Source: Agelaius tricolor | Taxonomy: Eukaryota > Chordata > Aves > Passeriformes > Icteridae | NCBI GenBank assembly: GCA_023055355.1 | Contig: JALJCS010000009.1 | Span: 46,592,501-46,656,500, forward strand | Length of the DNA: 64,000 nucleotides | Direction of reading: 5' to 3' | In this document: positions 1 to 13,435 of the stretch, one piece after another | How positions within the stretch are numbered: position 1 is the first letter of the stretch | Layout of the letters: each line of letters begins with the position of its first letter | The notes under the pieces: model-generated | What the model saw: only the letters and a program-made list of their open reading frames with translations | Database searches by the model: none | Told to the model about the DNA's origin: nothing | Made by a program: the position numbers and the translations under genes

Positions 1-1572
1 CCAGCTGCTCTTGATGTGTCCTCTCAAAGACATTCCTCATCTTACAAAGATCTATCATGAGCTTATCTTCTCTGTGATGAACAAAGACAAACTTTTCCAT
101 CAGCTTTTACAGGAATATCTTCTGATCCTTTGATCATACCCATCTGTTTCTACACTGTCATTTATACAGTGGAAAATGTTCTTATTTTTCCCATGACATG
201 TCTGATGAAACCAATTGATTTATATATTGGACCACAGATTATATCTTGCTCTCAAACACGTTTGGGCCTTTGCTTTGTTTTGGGTTTTGTTTTTTATTTT
301 GAGCAATCCATGGAACATCTCTCCCAGTCAATGCACAGATCCCAGATCAAGACAGTAATTCAGACATATAAAAGGTATAAATTTTCTCTCAGGGATGGAG
401 GGAAGACGATGATGCATTTACTGAGGCTGAATATTCTTTTGCAACTTCCCACCTCTGTTAGCACATTCAGGAATCTTTTGCTGTCCCTGGGAGAAAATTA
501 ATGCAGAATAGGCTCCAAACCCAGTGTCACCTTCTCATCAAAATGCTGCCTGGTGGCCTGTGTGATGTTTCAGAGAGCTCAGCCCAGCTCCCTGATGACA
601 CAGGTCCACTACTGCAATTTGCATGAATTAGTACTTTTGTTAGGAGTCTCAGCAGAGCTGTCAAATTAATTGGAAAAGAAATTTAACAAACGCCTTTTCC
701 CTCAGAGATTTGCTCTCAGGTCAGGGTTGAGGCACATTGCTCGAGCAGTGTGGGGGAAGCTTGTGTTCTTCACACCCTTGCTGAACTTATTTTGTTGGTA
801 AAAAAGAGAGGACTTGGGTTTCTTGAGCTGTTAATTCGTTACCTGTCACAAGCAGCCCACTGACATAAAAAAGACAATCTATTCCTAATGCTGCTTTTGG
901 CCGGGGTAGGATTAATTTTTTTTCATAGTAGCTGCTATGAGGCCGTGTTCTGCATTTGTACTGAAAACACTGTTGATAATTCAAGCAAGTTTTTATTTTT
1001 TACTGCTGAGCAGCACTCACACAGTGTCAAGGTCTTTTCTGAGTGGGCTGGGGGTGCACAGGGATTTGGGAGGGGACACATCTGGGACAGCTGACCCAGT
1101 TTGGCCAAAGGGATGTTCCATCCCACCTTTCCTGGGGATGGCTGAACACCTGCCTGCTGATGGAGAGTGGGGAATCAATTCCTTGTTTTATTTTCCTTGT
1201 ATGTAGCATTTGTTTTCCCTATTAAACTGTCCTCTCAACTCACAAGTTTCCTCACTTTACTCCTTTGATTCCCTCCCACATCCTATGAGGGGAGAGGGAG
1301 TGAGTGGCTTAGTTGTCAGCTGGGCTTAAACATGACAATTTCACAACACTAAATATACTAGATGCTGATAAAATAAAAATAGAATGGCTCAGTTAATGGC
1401 CAGTGACTAGAATGTCTGTACATTCATTTCCCACAAATTCTCGTACCTCAAAGTTAGTTCTTTTTCCCAATTTCACCACACTTTTGAATTCAACCACTGG
1501 AGGCAAGACATGGCCAGAGGAACATAAAGTTTAGGAAGCAAACACTGGAGATACTTTACTGTCCTCCCTTCT

Positions 1573-1616
1573 AAAACACAACCAACCAACCAAAAAAAAC
1601 CCAAACCAAAACCAAA
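1573..1616. repeat. 44-base tract of only A and C
   Basis: Contains AACCAACCAACC followed by an A run, then CCCAAACCAAAACC. It is of the same class as the tracts at 13385 and 56294. Confidence 0.9.
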
Positions 1617-4600
1617 GTTCACATTTTTAAGCACTCACAGGAGCTGAAAAGCTAAAATTGAAGCTGAAATTGTGTCTGTGCCTTACTCAGTGCTACTTTC
1701 ACTGCCAACCACTGACTTATTACTTCTTGAAGTCACTGAGAACTGGTGCTGGGAAAGGGAAGCTCTCAAGAAGAGAAATGCTGCTGCAATGGCAGGCACT
1801 TATACCTGTAGGAAAAAATCCCTAAGGTTTAAGCCATTGTCATTAAATCTGGGATATAATTTAGGGTATCAAAAATAGCTGTAATTTGTAGTAATGTACA
1901 GGAAACAGCCATTGCTTTGCTAGTGATGCTGTTAATGCCACTTAATGGCTGCATCTATATTTTAGCCACACTTTTAAAGCAAAATCCCATTTCTCCCCCT
2001 CTTGTATTGTGATTCACAACATAAAGTGTGCCCAGACCACACAATTACATATATTCCAGCTATACTGGAAGAGGTTCTCCCTGCTACAGGAAGTCTGTAG
2101 GACCTGATAGAGATTTTCTGAAGTGAAAATTAAATGCTTAAAAATTGTCATGGTATGGGCACAGAATCCTTAATTCCAATTGCTGAATGCTCCTATTTGG
2201 CCACACTCCTTGCTAATGTAGACTTAAGCCATGAGCACTAGCCTTCAAATATCTCTGTGCTGTCAGAATCTGGCAAAAGGAGGATGATTTTATCTAAAGC
2301 CATTAAACATATAAACAGATATTGTCATGCGCAGAGAGATTTCTAAAGAAAAGCTTTAAACAGAAGACCCAAAACATTACAGCTTCATCATTGTCAGAAC
2401 ATCCTCCTCTCTTTGTGTTTCTTTTTCATCTACTGTATTTTCATCCATCCGGCAGAAAGCCTGAAAATTAAACAGTTCCAGCCCCTGGGGACATCTGTGA
2501 GCTGACAATCTTCTCACAGCTGAAAAGAAAGGCTTTTGCAAAACTATCTGAACACTCAAGTGCATTTCTGCATCGTGTGCCTTAGCTTTTGCCTCCTCTT
2601 CCCTGGTATTTTTCCTTTTAAAAAGAAATTTCTTAATTACCTAACATGCATTTTGTCTGCATGTGTTAAAAAAGTCTGGGTTTGCAGGGTAAGCAATTAT
2701 CTGCTGAACAAAAATCCAATTAAATGTAATTTTTTTTTTAAATCCCACAGTTCAGCACTTTTATTCACTTGCCTGCTACCTGTGTGAATCCAAGGGGGGC
2801 AGAATCTCAGCTGTTTAGAAAACAAAGAATCTGATGTATTGCATTTTACAGGGTATTTGCTACAGAATGAAATCCTTCCTTACAACCAGCAACAGAAACA
2901 AGAACTCAATATTCTCCAATAGCATCCACTTCTCAATGCAGGAAATTCATCAGAAGGAATAGGAAACTAAGTTTGCATTGTTCTGCCCAGTACTTTTTCT
3001 AACAACTAGTAATGTGTGTTGATATGCAATGCCACATGTTCAATTAAGAGTTTGCAATTCCACTGGACTTTATGGGGAAAAGAATCACAAAACAGAATTA
3101 CAATGCCTTTCATGACTCTGCATTGTTTTATAAGAAAGGTTTTACTATATAGACACCATGCCATTCTCTGAGAGAAGGAACAATATTGCTAACAACATGG
3201 ATTTAACTACAACATTGGTTTTATATTAATTTTTTTCCCACTTCTTACCTTAACAGTCAAAAGCAGAAACCAAGGAGACTGAAAGCACATCCAAAACCCT
3301 CAAAAGATGGAAGCATTTAGGGAATCCACCATGAGATTTGACATTCTGTGTCTATCAGGACCAACTGATGCAGGATAGGGTGGGTTTTTTTCCCTACTAG
3401 GAATATTCTCAACTACTCCCATTAGAATTCTTTGGAGTTTACTAAGAGGTAATGGGGAAGTCAAATTCCATCTGGTTACTTTGCTTAGCAAAGCTCTGAT
3501 CACAGGTCTGTGTCCAAAATTTCTATTTTATTTTTTCTGAACAAATCTCAAGACAACAAAAAAGGTTTTCTTTTTTCTTTTTTGTAAGCTGAGCTTCAAG
3601 AACAAGAAAGAATCCAGAAAAAAGAATTCTGTACACATTAAACTGGTACAAATGGTACAAAACAGCACATAAACTCAAATAATTTTAAGCAATCAAGTCA
3701 AGAAAATCTGTTCTTGAAAAATAAAGTTATAGCAGAAATAATTACCTACTTATTGATGTAATTTTGACTGGGACAACTGGTTTCCAGCATACACGTCACT
3801 GAGACCTTTTTTTCACTAAATACTACATTTTAAAAGCCAATACAGAGAGCAGAACAGAAAAAAGGTTTGTCCTTGACTAAGCAGTTACACATCTCACATT
3901 CACTACTAACCAGGTGCATTTCTGAGAGCCCAGGGCTGATGGGTGTATCTCTACACCTGACACAAAAGCTTTGCAGACTGGTGAGATCCCACATAAGCTT
4001 TCCAGCCACAACTGGAGCTCCCAGCCTTGTGCTGGGACATAATGAGTACCACAGGCAGGCAAGGATTCAGCTTGGGATAACCTTGGACTAGAAGATAACC
4101 CTAGAAGAAGTTCCTTAAACTGTGTTTTTCTGCAAAGCCATGGTTCAGCAGCTCATGAGCCCTCATTTCCCTACCAAACCCACAGAATAAGGGTGTGTGT
4201 CAGCTGTGAGCATCCCATGGAAAGTTCTTCTTCTATAAAAGGCTCTGTGCTTCAGACAGGAATCCAGTTAAAGTGTAGTAGTAATAATGTCCATGTAAGT
4301 CACTAAAGCATTTCTACTTTTTTTTTTCCTTCCTCCTCTCCTTGCTGCCTGTCCTGTGTGTCAGATTAGAAATATACAACAAGTGATTATGATAGGCAAA
4401 TATAACTGTATTTTGAAGGTGCTGTCAAAATGCATTAGCAAAATGTCCCATTATAGCCCAAGCAATCTGAAATGATCTCCCACTAACACAAATGCCATCA
4501 GTGCTGTGTTCTGCTGCCCTGACACCACAAAGTGAGGCTGTGACAGCTTCCCACAGTTACAAACCTGGCCCTGCAGATCCAGCAGTTCACATCCCCACCT

Positions 4601-4656
4601 GGTGCCAAGGACATGGCACACGCAGCCCTTTGCTTTGTCTTGCTCCCCCCTTATAA

Positions 4657-4680
4657 ATTAATTTATAATTATAAATTAAT
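4657..4680. repeat. Perfect 24-bp AT palindrome
   Basis: ATTAATTTATAA at 4657-4668 is followed at once by its exact reverse complement at 4669-4680. The palindrome lies in a longer stretch of pure A and T (4651-4692) just after a C run. Confidence 0.9.
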
Positions 4681-7600
4681 TATTAATTATAATCTGTGCA
4701 GTGGCCCTCCCTCAGCAGTGCTAAAAAAATCCTGAATACCCCTGTCTGGGCAAGGCATGGCCAGAGTACAAGGGCCAGGGAGCTTCCTCCAGCACCATCA
4801 CCATTTTCTCTGCTGCTCTGTGCCCCTTGGGACAGGAATTCTGAGCTGCTGTGTTCAGGCCCAGCTGTGAATGGGACAATTATTTGCACTTTCTAACTGT
4901 TCCCTAACAATGAAAACTTTCCTCCTGCTTTAGGATTTACTTTTAAAGAACATTTTGCTCTTTTTCCACTTCTTCTCTTGGCTGCAGTGAAGACTGGGTT
5001 AAAAGTGTGCACAGCAAGCATTTATTTGGAAGAGGCAAGCAGCAAGCAAGCTTGTTATTCTTGATGAATAATGTAACTTAAGAGCTGTAATGCTCACAAT
5101 TGATTTAACAGCTGCCAACAGCCCCAGTTTAGAAAAGAGTGAGGCAATGCTTGTAAATTTGGCTTGAATCAGATTATTCCTCCCTGTTACCCTGCAAGTG
5201 GGAAATATTTCTGCACTGCCTGCTTGGTGGCACCCTCCTCATGCTTTATCTGTTGGGCAATTTTTAATGACAATAAGTAATATTTCTTCCCATACTATAT
5301 ATAACTTATAAATCTTCCATCAGAACTCTTTGCATGTAACATAAGGCACATCCAAAAATCCAGTGAAGTCTTCACACAGTGAACATTTTATAGATCATTT
5401 CCCCTACTACATTTTGATAACACAAAACAATTGCGTTATCAATTGGCCTTTCAAACAAACAATTTGGCCTTTCTCTAGTTCTAAGAGTATTTTACTAAGA
5501 CAAAATGAGAAGTTCAGCAGTTGTTCAAAACTCTAGTTTTAGTGTAAATTTAGCATCTTGCAGTACAGAGGAGAAAGAAGGAAGATTTTTCAGGGAGATT
5601 GAAAGAACTTAATATGAAAATAACAGAACTTTATTGTTTCAGTCAATCCCTGACATGAACTGAAATGTTTTGTTCTCCAAATCTCTTTTGACTTTATGGC
5701 ATTTCACTAACATGAAGTTTATCTAATTTCCAAATATTTGTTCTAGTATCACACTGACATTGGAATATTTTAGAAATAACAGTGCAGTTAATAAACATTA
5801 ATTATTTAAATAAGAGTAAAAAATTATGGATGGCTTCACTCACCACTATTCCAGCTCTGTCTCAATATCCCATACCTGAGGCAAGAATCCTCAAATATTT
5901 AGTTACTGATGAGCAACATCTGACAGGTACAGTAAATTCTAAACTCAGTAGATGATTACAGGCATGAAGAAAGAGTAATTCCCAGAGGTACAGAGGGACA
6001 CGTGGAGCGCTTCCTCTGCACCCTCCAATTCTCTCACTCTGAATGTCTGAATCTGCAGGAGGCAAAATAATTATATAAATTCACCTTCCACATTAAGCTG
6101 CTTGGCAGCCCAGAGCAGAAATTCCAGCCTTGTGGCTTTTAGGATGATTTATACCTGTCAGTCTTTGTAGACCTGCAGTATTGCCAGCTCTGAAAAGAAA
6201 GTTGGTTTTACAGACATGACTTCTTAAAGAACTGAAACTTCTGTCAGCATTTCCTTCAACCCTCTTGAAAATATCAGGTTTTTATATCACATTATAAAAT
6301 CGTAGATTGGCATATAACACTGAAAGTCTCTTTCTGCCCCCTGCTCCATGCACTATCCAAAGCCTCCAGTAAAATATGGATATTTTTTACCTCATTCTTA
6401 TCACAGTAATTTCTGCATCATTTACATCTGTGGTACAACAAAATCAGAATAGGAGTTAGAGCTCATCCAGTAATAAAGGACAGTGTTCTATTTAAAAAAC
6501 CCAAACTTCTTTCAATTTAAAAAACCTCCTTTCTTCTAAAACTCCTGGTTTACAAAGGGATCACCTCACAAGGTTTAGGCAATGATCCCAAGCTTCTGCA
6601 TCTGCATCACAAAACCTCCAAAGTAGCAGAGAAAGGAAAAAATCTCTCAGAAATTAGGAATGCTTATCCATGGTAGATTCCTTGTGTATAGCTAATAATC
6701 AACCATTTTAAGGAAGCTGTAATGGCAGCAATCACCAAATAAACCCAGCCCATTTTCCCCTTGCATCTGAAACATGTGGGAAAGGATACAGTGGAGCTCC
6801 TTCTCCATTTTTTTTCCTACCCTTTGACTCTTCAGGTGTTTTTACAGGGAAATTTCTCTGAAAAAAGGTATAAAACAGAAACTCATGGCCCTTCCAAGGG
6901 CTACTTTTGATTAGGTAATTTCTGCCCCAGAAAAGTTTTGTACAACCAAATAATTTGAAAATTAAGCCTGTAAACAAATACCAAATTGAATTAACTACAG
7001 GGCGATCAACAGAGGGAAGGAAATATTTAAGGATATAAAGGAAAGAGTAGAAAACAATCATGAAACAACAATAGGAGGAGAGTCTAAAATTTTTTAATTT
7101 GCATTTTGTCATCTAATTTATTTTCTTTTCAAATAAGTCTACTACCTCAACATTCATTTGCACTAAGATGCCACAGTCCAAATAAAAAGTAGAAGCTGTA
7201 TGCAATACCTAAGTGATGTCCCTCCCAATATAGAGGAAAAAATGACTATGTTATTTTCACAGCCAAACATTCCAGCCTACTAAAATAACTCAGTTTCATA
7301 ACTGCTCCTGAAACAGTTCCAACTCAGACAGGAGCAGAGTTGGCCTGGATGAGCAGTTCAGAATCCATGTGATTATTCAGTCCTCATTTTTGCTAAATTT
7401 AATCTTGGCTCTTTGGGGATGGACTCCCAGAGGTGAGGCAGAAAAGGACCACTTAAACCCTGCCAAGTTCAGTGGGGAAAAACTTGGACTGACAGCCTGG
7501 TTATCTAATTGTCAGCAGCAGGCAGCAGCAGTTTTAAGTAGCAAATTAATGTTTGGGGGTTATGCAAAACAAGAATAATTTACAACAAATTGGTATCAGG

Positions 7601-9378
7601 AGCAGTTCTAATCAGCCACGATCTGAAAATCCTGAATTCCCATTAAAATAAATTGGAATTACATTTGCTTCTACTTAGCCTGCTTTTGACTGCAGGAATT
7701 TTGAGTGGTGAAAAGAGATTAGTAGGGGCTTGGCTTTATCTGTAGACTTTATCTATCTAATTATATATTTGAGACTGGTAAAATTAGTATACAGAATAAT
7801 GGAAAAAGTTATTAAAAAGTTGCTGCACAGGCCATTTTTCTTGCCCACATATGGAAAACAGGATTCAAATCTGACTCCAAGAGATCCTCAGCTACTGAAG
7901 CAGTAACTCAGTTCAGGGGTAAAGAGAACAGAAAATATTAAAGAATAAGTGAGGGAAATAAAATCTACTCTGGAACATTTAAAGGGTTGTTTGCAGGGGT
8001 GAAAGGGAGCATGATCAGATTATAAATGAGAAAAAAATAACCAGGCAGCATGAGAAAAGTAGTTAAAGTTGATCTTGCCTCTGGGGAGAGAGTGGGAGTC
8101 CCCTCCAGATCCCCCACTGCCCACTCCAGTAGCTCTGCAGTAAGGTCCTTCCTTAAGGCCACCTCAAGGGCCAGGAGCTTCTTGGATGGGCCTTTAAAAC
8201 CCATTAAAAATATTTTGAATTATTAAATAGTCACAAATAGAAAAGCAGACCACAGACAACAAGCCCCTGGGATTCTTCACTGTCAGAAAGAGAACGCAGG
8301 ACTAGAAAACCACTTGTCCCCATCCTACCCCTGGCAGGATCCCCCATCTGTAGGAGTCCATTTCACAGAATTACACCAACATAACTAGACAAGGTCTATT
8401 TTTATCTTTCAGCAAAAAAATCTCTGTGCACCGATATTTTTCTTAGCTATACCTTCACAATTTAACCTGGAGCTCTGTATTTTTATAGTTGGCAATAAGA
8501 AAAAATCACCTCCCCCCCCCTTTGCAGCAGCTCAAAAGATTACTTCAAATGCACACATAAGAAGAAGCTTTTTGAGTTTCTTCTTTGTTTGTTTTTTGGA
8601 GGCTTGCACATCTCTAGCTTAGCAGCCATTTCTATCAGCTTATATTAAATAGCTGCTTCATCAATTTCAGTTAAAACCAAATTAGCCTGAAATCAAGCCA
8701 GGATCTATACAAGACTAGCAGAAACTTAAATAAATCAATATCAAACAACAACCTCATCTGAAGCTAGACAGCTTTCTGATGTGCTGAACAAGAATATAAG
8801 CACTGAATCCAAGCAAGAGTTTCTTAAATCAGAATAATGTCCCCATATGTGTTTGCAATTATCTAATAAAGCTGTTCTCACTGACTGGGATAGCAGCAGA
8901 GCTAAGAGAAAAGCTGACACGAGCCAACAGGATTTCCTGATAAACACAGATAAAAATCTGTATTGCAAAATGACTGATTCTGGCATTTCTAACATTTCTG
9001 GGGGAAAATCCCAATACACCCTGGAGAGAGGCCAAAACCATACAAACCCTACAGAAGTACTTTGATTACTTAGCTTCTAAATTTTAGGACAGCACTGTTG
9101 AGTCCCATCTTGTCCCATTTTTCCATTCTCATTGTCTTTCCACAAAAGTCCCAGGAGTTCTCTACCTTTTCACTTTGCTTTCTTAGCTGAGCATTGAGTG
9201 CTCTTCTCCCATGACAGTTTTCCCACATTTGGTCTCTCCTAGCTGGGCACCTTAGCAGAATAAACCACACCAAAAAAATCACATTTGTGTTCTCATTATG
9301 CTCTTCTTTTCCTTTTACCTGTGCAATTATATTTCCAAAACAAATTTCTGTAATTTCCTAAAGACTTATTAACCATAT

Positions 9379-9465
9379 TTATATATGGTATGTATATATA
9401 TATATGTGTGTGTGTGTGTATGTATATATATACGTGTATGTATATATATGTGTGTATATATATGA
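9379..9465. repeat. Mixed TA/TG microsatellite
   Basis: Alternating pyrimidine-purine sequence made of TATA, TGTG and TATG blocks, including a run of TG repeats at about 9405-9419. It sits just inside the left arm of the inverted repeat. Such sequence can adopt Z-DNA or cruciform forms and is likely length-variable. Confidence 0.9.
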
Positions 9466-10103
9466 AGAAATATATAAAAATAATAAATTAATGCACTAAT
9501 TTAAAATTCTAATTTAAATGTATAAAATTGTATAATTAAAATTTATAAAAACTAATAAATTAATGCATTAATTCTTATTATTTGTGGGAGTTTATTTGGG
9601 AGAAAAACACACATATTCCATTATTTGCTGTTTTATAATCTTAAAACAATGAGAAAGTTAACACAATCTTTTCCAGCATTAGTTTGTGGACTTCCTTTAG
9701 CTATCTGCTATTTAATTAAGCTAAAGAAGCAATGAAATCCTTTCATTATCTTTACCACTAATTTTCTGCCTCCAAGATTAAGACCCAGCACAGAAGAAAG
9801 ACACTAACAGCATTCTCTGGTCTATTTTGCTGTTGAACTTTGGGATTCATAATGGATGAGAAAATTTTAAAAAAATAATTTAAAAAAGAGAGGGACAAGA
9901 GAGATAAAGATGATCAGTTATAACAAAATTATAAATTGATTCATGAAACAGAAATAGTGAAGCTACAACCAGAACACCTTACATTCCAAACTTAAAAAAA
10001 ATACCATTGACATAGGGAGAAGATGGTGACATTTCTGGTTTTGAAATGTTTCAGTTGAAGATTAGTTTTATTAGTTTATTAATTGGTTTTTATACATTTA
10101 TCC

Positions 10104-10149
10104 ATATATATACACACACATATACATATCTATATATATATAGATATGT
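10104..10149. repeat. Mixed TA/CA microsatellite
   Basis: Alternating TATA and CACA blocks, the mirror counterpart of the TA/TG repeat at 9379-9465, just inside the right arm of the same inverted repeat. The piece ATATCTATATATATATAGAT at 10126-10145 is itself a perfect 20-base palindrome. Confidence 0.88.
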
Positions 10150-11121
10150 ATATGGTTAATAAGTCTTTAGGAAATCACAGAAATTGTTGTTAGAAATGTC
10201 CAAACTTTCATCCAGTGGGAGAATTTGGTCCACCTACCTGATGGTGAAGTGCATGTGCACAGTGTTTATATTAAAAATGCCACCAACTCTGTCCTCCAGA
10301 AAATGCCACAAAATGCTGTACCTGTGTAGAAAGTCTCAATTTTTTAAAAGTGGTCTCAACAGCTACCCAGAGGAAAAACACTGCTGAAATTTAGCATTAT
10401 TTGTAAGACCCTAAGAAGTGTTCATAAAAAAAGTGAGGCAAGTGCAAGAGAAAAATGCCTGTAGTCAAGAAATTAAAGCTAACATCTTAAAAGATGAAAA
10501 GGAAACTACTAAAAACAAATAGTGTAATGATTTGGCAAAGGAGATTCTGAGATCATTTCAAGCAGAGGACTCAGGGTTGCCTGTGACAAAGAACCACTGT
10601 GGCAAACCAGCAGCACTGTCATGCAATAACACAAACTGAAGTGCAAAATTACTCCAGAAGCTCTTTTTAAGCCTTTAATATCTCTGAATCTCACTTTCAA
10701 CCCTCGCCACGACGTGAATTTATTACAAACAAAGAAGCACAAAGGCTTTGCTGCCTGTCAGCCATGGGTATGAGCAGCAAGCAGTGAGCCATGGTGAGGA
10801 CCCACATCTTGAGCGCATGTGTTCTGGGACCTGGGAGGCTCCTCTGGCAAACTGGGATTTAAATGGCTCAAACAGCTTTGTTCTCACCAGCTAAAACTCA
10901 AGTGTCTTGGCAGAGTGGCTGAGAAATGCTGCTGCAGCACTTCCCTACTCTAATCCTGGCAAGAGCTGCTGTTGTTGTTGTTAATCTTCTGCTTTCCTAA
11001 GGACTAAATTCATTATTATTTTAAATAGACGTGGCAGATGCTGAACTGGTGCTATTCATGCATCCACACAGAGATAAGGGGCCCTCCTTTTGCCCCAGTG
11101 ATGCAACTCCACTGACAGTTA

Positions 11122-11147
11122 ATGTCCTTTAATTATGTCCTTTAATC
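11122..11147. repeat. 13-bp tandem duplication
   Basis: ATGTCCTTTAATT is followed at once by ATGTCCTTTAATC, one difference in 13 bases. A probable slippage duplication. Confidence 0.85.
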
Positions 11148-13384
11148 CTAATATTGTCATAAATAAGATACTTTAGATCCTTGTAAAAAAATAAAATTAA
11201 TGTGTAGAAAAAAAGAGAGAAATATTTTAAAGGTAGATTTCAGATTGACCAATGCTTTATCTACAATTCACTATTCTTATTTTCAGAGAGGACAGCGAGA
11301 TGCTTCAGTCTTAACTACCAATATTAAATGAGAGGAAAACAAGCAAAAAAAAACAAGAACAAAACAAGTAAATGCTGTGGAAGAGTCAGTGAATTACAGC
11401 AGAAGTATTTTATCTGGCTGTGAGCAGTTAGGAGAAATTCTCTCCCTTCCTCTGATTATTTATTTTGTATGTGTTTGGTTATCTTAAAGAAAGCTGTCAA
11501 GGTAGCAGCACAGGCAACCTCAAACCCTTTATTTAGAGCTATATCACAGACAATCCAATCTTTACCAGTTAAATACCTTCCTTTTAATTAGCCACTCTTA
11601 GCAAAGACAGAGAAAATGAATTTCCTTTTTGATGCAGTAATTACTTATTACATGGCAACTCTACTTTAGAAAGAGGCTGCTATGATGACACTACTAAATT
11701 AGATTTATTGCTTTTAAACCAATAATGTATAAGAACGTTGTGTCTAATTCTTATAAACAGGAGAAGAAACAGTGTCAGAGCAAAGAAAAAAAGATAAAAC
11801 CTCAACTATTCCCCAAGGAGAGAAGGCAATCTTCAGTGATTAAATAAAAACCAATTATTAGAAAGCAGAAGATGCAATTCCCATTTTAAAAATAAAGTGT
11901 TAAAAACCCTTTTTCCTATGAAATTATTCACTGTGGGTTTTTTGTGATACTAAAAAATGTTCCAAAAATTTGAGGCGTTTTACTTTTTAGGCATGGGAAA
12001 AGGAAAATTTTATTGTACTCACACCACAGTTAGACTAAACCTTTAGAAACAGGGAGTCTGGAAGTTGTATTTTGTGCCTCTATAAAGGGAATATTGGGCA
12101 AATATTCCACAATGGGAAGGGAGGTTTTTTACATTTATGAAGCATTAGCAGGGACCTGCTGGCAATTCAGATAAACAGCCATTTTGGCACTCTGATATAC
12201 TGATACCTTCCAATAATTAGGTGTTTTTCTCCTAAGTAGCATCCTCCTGTGACTGTTGTTTCACTCTCTTTATGGCTTTTGGGTTGATGAAGCACCTATT
12301 TGATGAGTATCTGGCCCAAATACTCTTTTGATATTTCTTTTTTCCAGTGTCACCTTTCCCAAACTTTGACCACCATTCTGAGTTCCACCCTCCCACGCTG
12401 AGCATTATTTTAATCTAGATCAAAGGCTTCACAGGCACAGTGCTGGCCTCTGGCTTTCAAAAGGCTGCTTACATGTACCAGGCAAGAGATGTTTTGAAGG
12501 GAGACACTCACTTGCATGCAGCAGTAATTGAATTGCTGCCTATTACTGCCCAGACTGCACAAAAACTCAGTGTGAGTGACCAGCAAGACAGGAATGCAGC
12601 TCAACTTGCTGTGTGTCATTTAACCACCCTTACATCTCAAATATAAGTCATATATCCATTTAAAAAAAATTCCAAAAACAAAAAAAAACTTTTTGAATTG
12701 CAAAATTTAGTTTAAAAGTGGAGGTGAGTTGGTGCCTACATGCTCAGTATGCATTGGAGGAACATCTCATGTGAAACCCTGCATTTCCAAAAAGCACATA
12801 TGCTTAGGTTTTCTTCTTCTTTGCATCAGAGGTTACGATAAATATAAGGGTTAAAACTACATAGGGAAGTAGCTCTTTTTATGGGATTTCTTGTGGCAAA
12901 GAAATTAACACTACTTGGAGTGCTGACTGCTGCTATAGGACAACCAGAGTAATTAAAACAGGAAAAAAAAAAGGAAAATTTCTCAAGGCTTTCCTTCATA
13001 TAGCTCATTAACTCAAGCACTGGCAGGTGCCAGTATTAATTCTTCAGTTCCTTCTCCTTTATTTAGTTTCAGAAATAAGCCTGACTAAACACAGTTGAAA
13101 AGAAGCAATGGTGCAGGCTGCAAAGGCTTTGTAATTAACACCAGAGAGAGACAAATGAGAAAGTGCTGACTGCATATTCCAGCATCTGAGATCACACCAC
13201 ACCAAAAGAACTGCCCAGCAAGAGAAAACCAGCAAACTTTGTAACAGAAGCATTAGTGCTGAGTGAAAAAGAGACTCTGATTTATTTCTGCATACATCAA
13301 TTAAAAACCCCCATCTCCTGAGAATAACGCAGCAGAGGGACCTCAAGGGACAGCAACTCTTTACATCCACCAAGGAACAAAAAG

Positions 13385-13435
13385 AAAACCCAACAAAAAC
13401 CCCCAAAAAAAAAAACAACCCCACCCAAAACAAAA
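13385..13435. repeat. 51-base tract of only A and C
   Basis: Irregular A runs broken by CC to CCCCC, containing AACCCAACAAAAACCCCC, with no G or T. It belongs to the recurring A/C tract class in this window. Confidence 0.92.

Larger units (their letters stand above)
9331..10197. repeat. Inverted repeat with ~48-bp arms around TA/TG repeats
   Basis: The left arm, 9331-9378, and the reverse complement of the right arm, 10150-10197, match at 35 of 36 positions over the inner part (9343-9378 against 10150-10185; the block contains TTTCCTAAAGACTTATTAAC). The outer 12 bases match less well. Just inside each arm lies an alternating TA/TG microsatellite, also in mirrored orientation. Further in, weak mirrored AT-rich similarity may persist (AAAATTTATAAAAACTAATA near 9539 against the complement of ~10060-10100). 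About 0.77 kb separates the arms. No transposase frame is visible between them. It could be a non-autonomous terminal-inverted-repeat element or a local inverted duplication. Confidence 0.8.
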
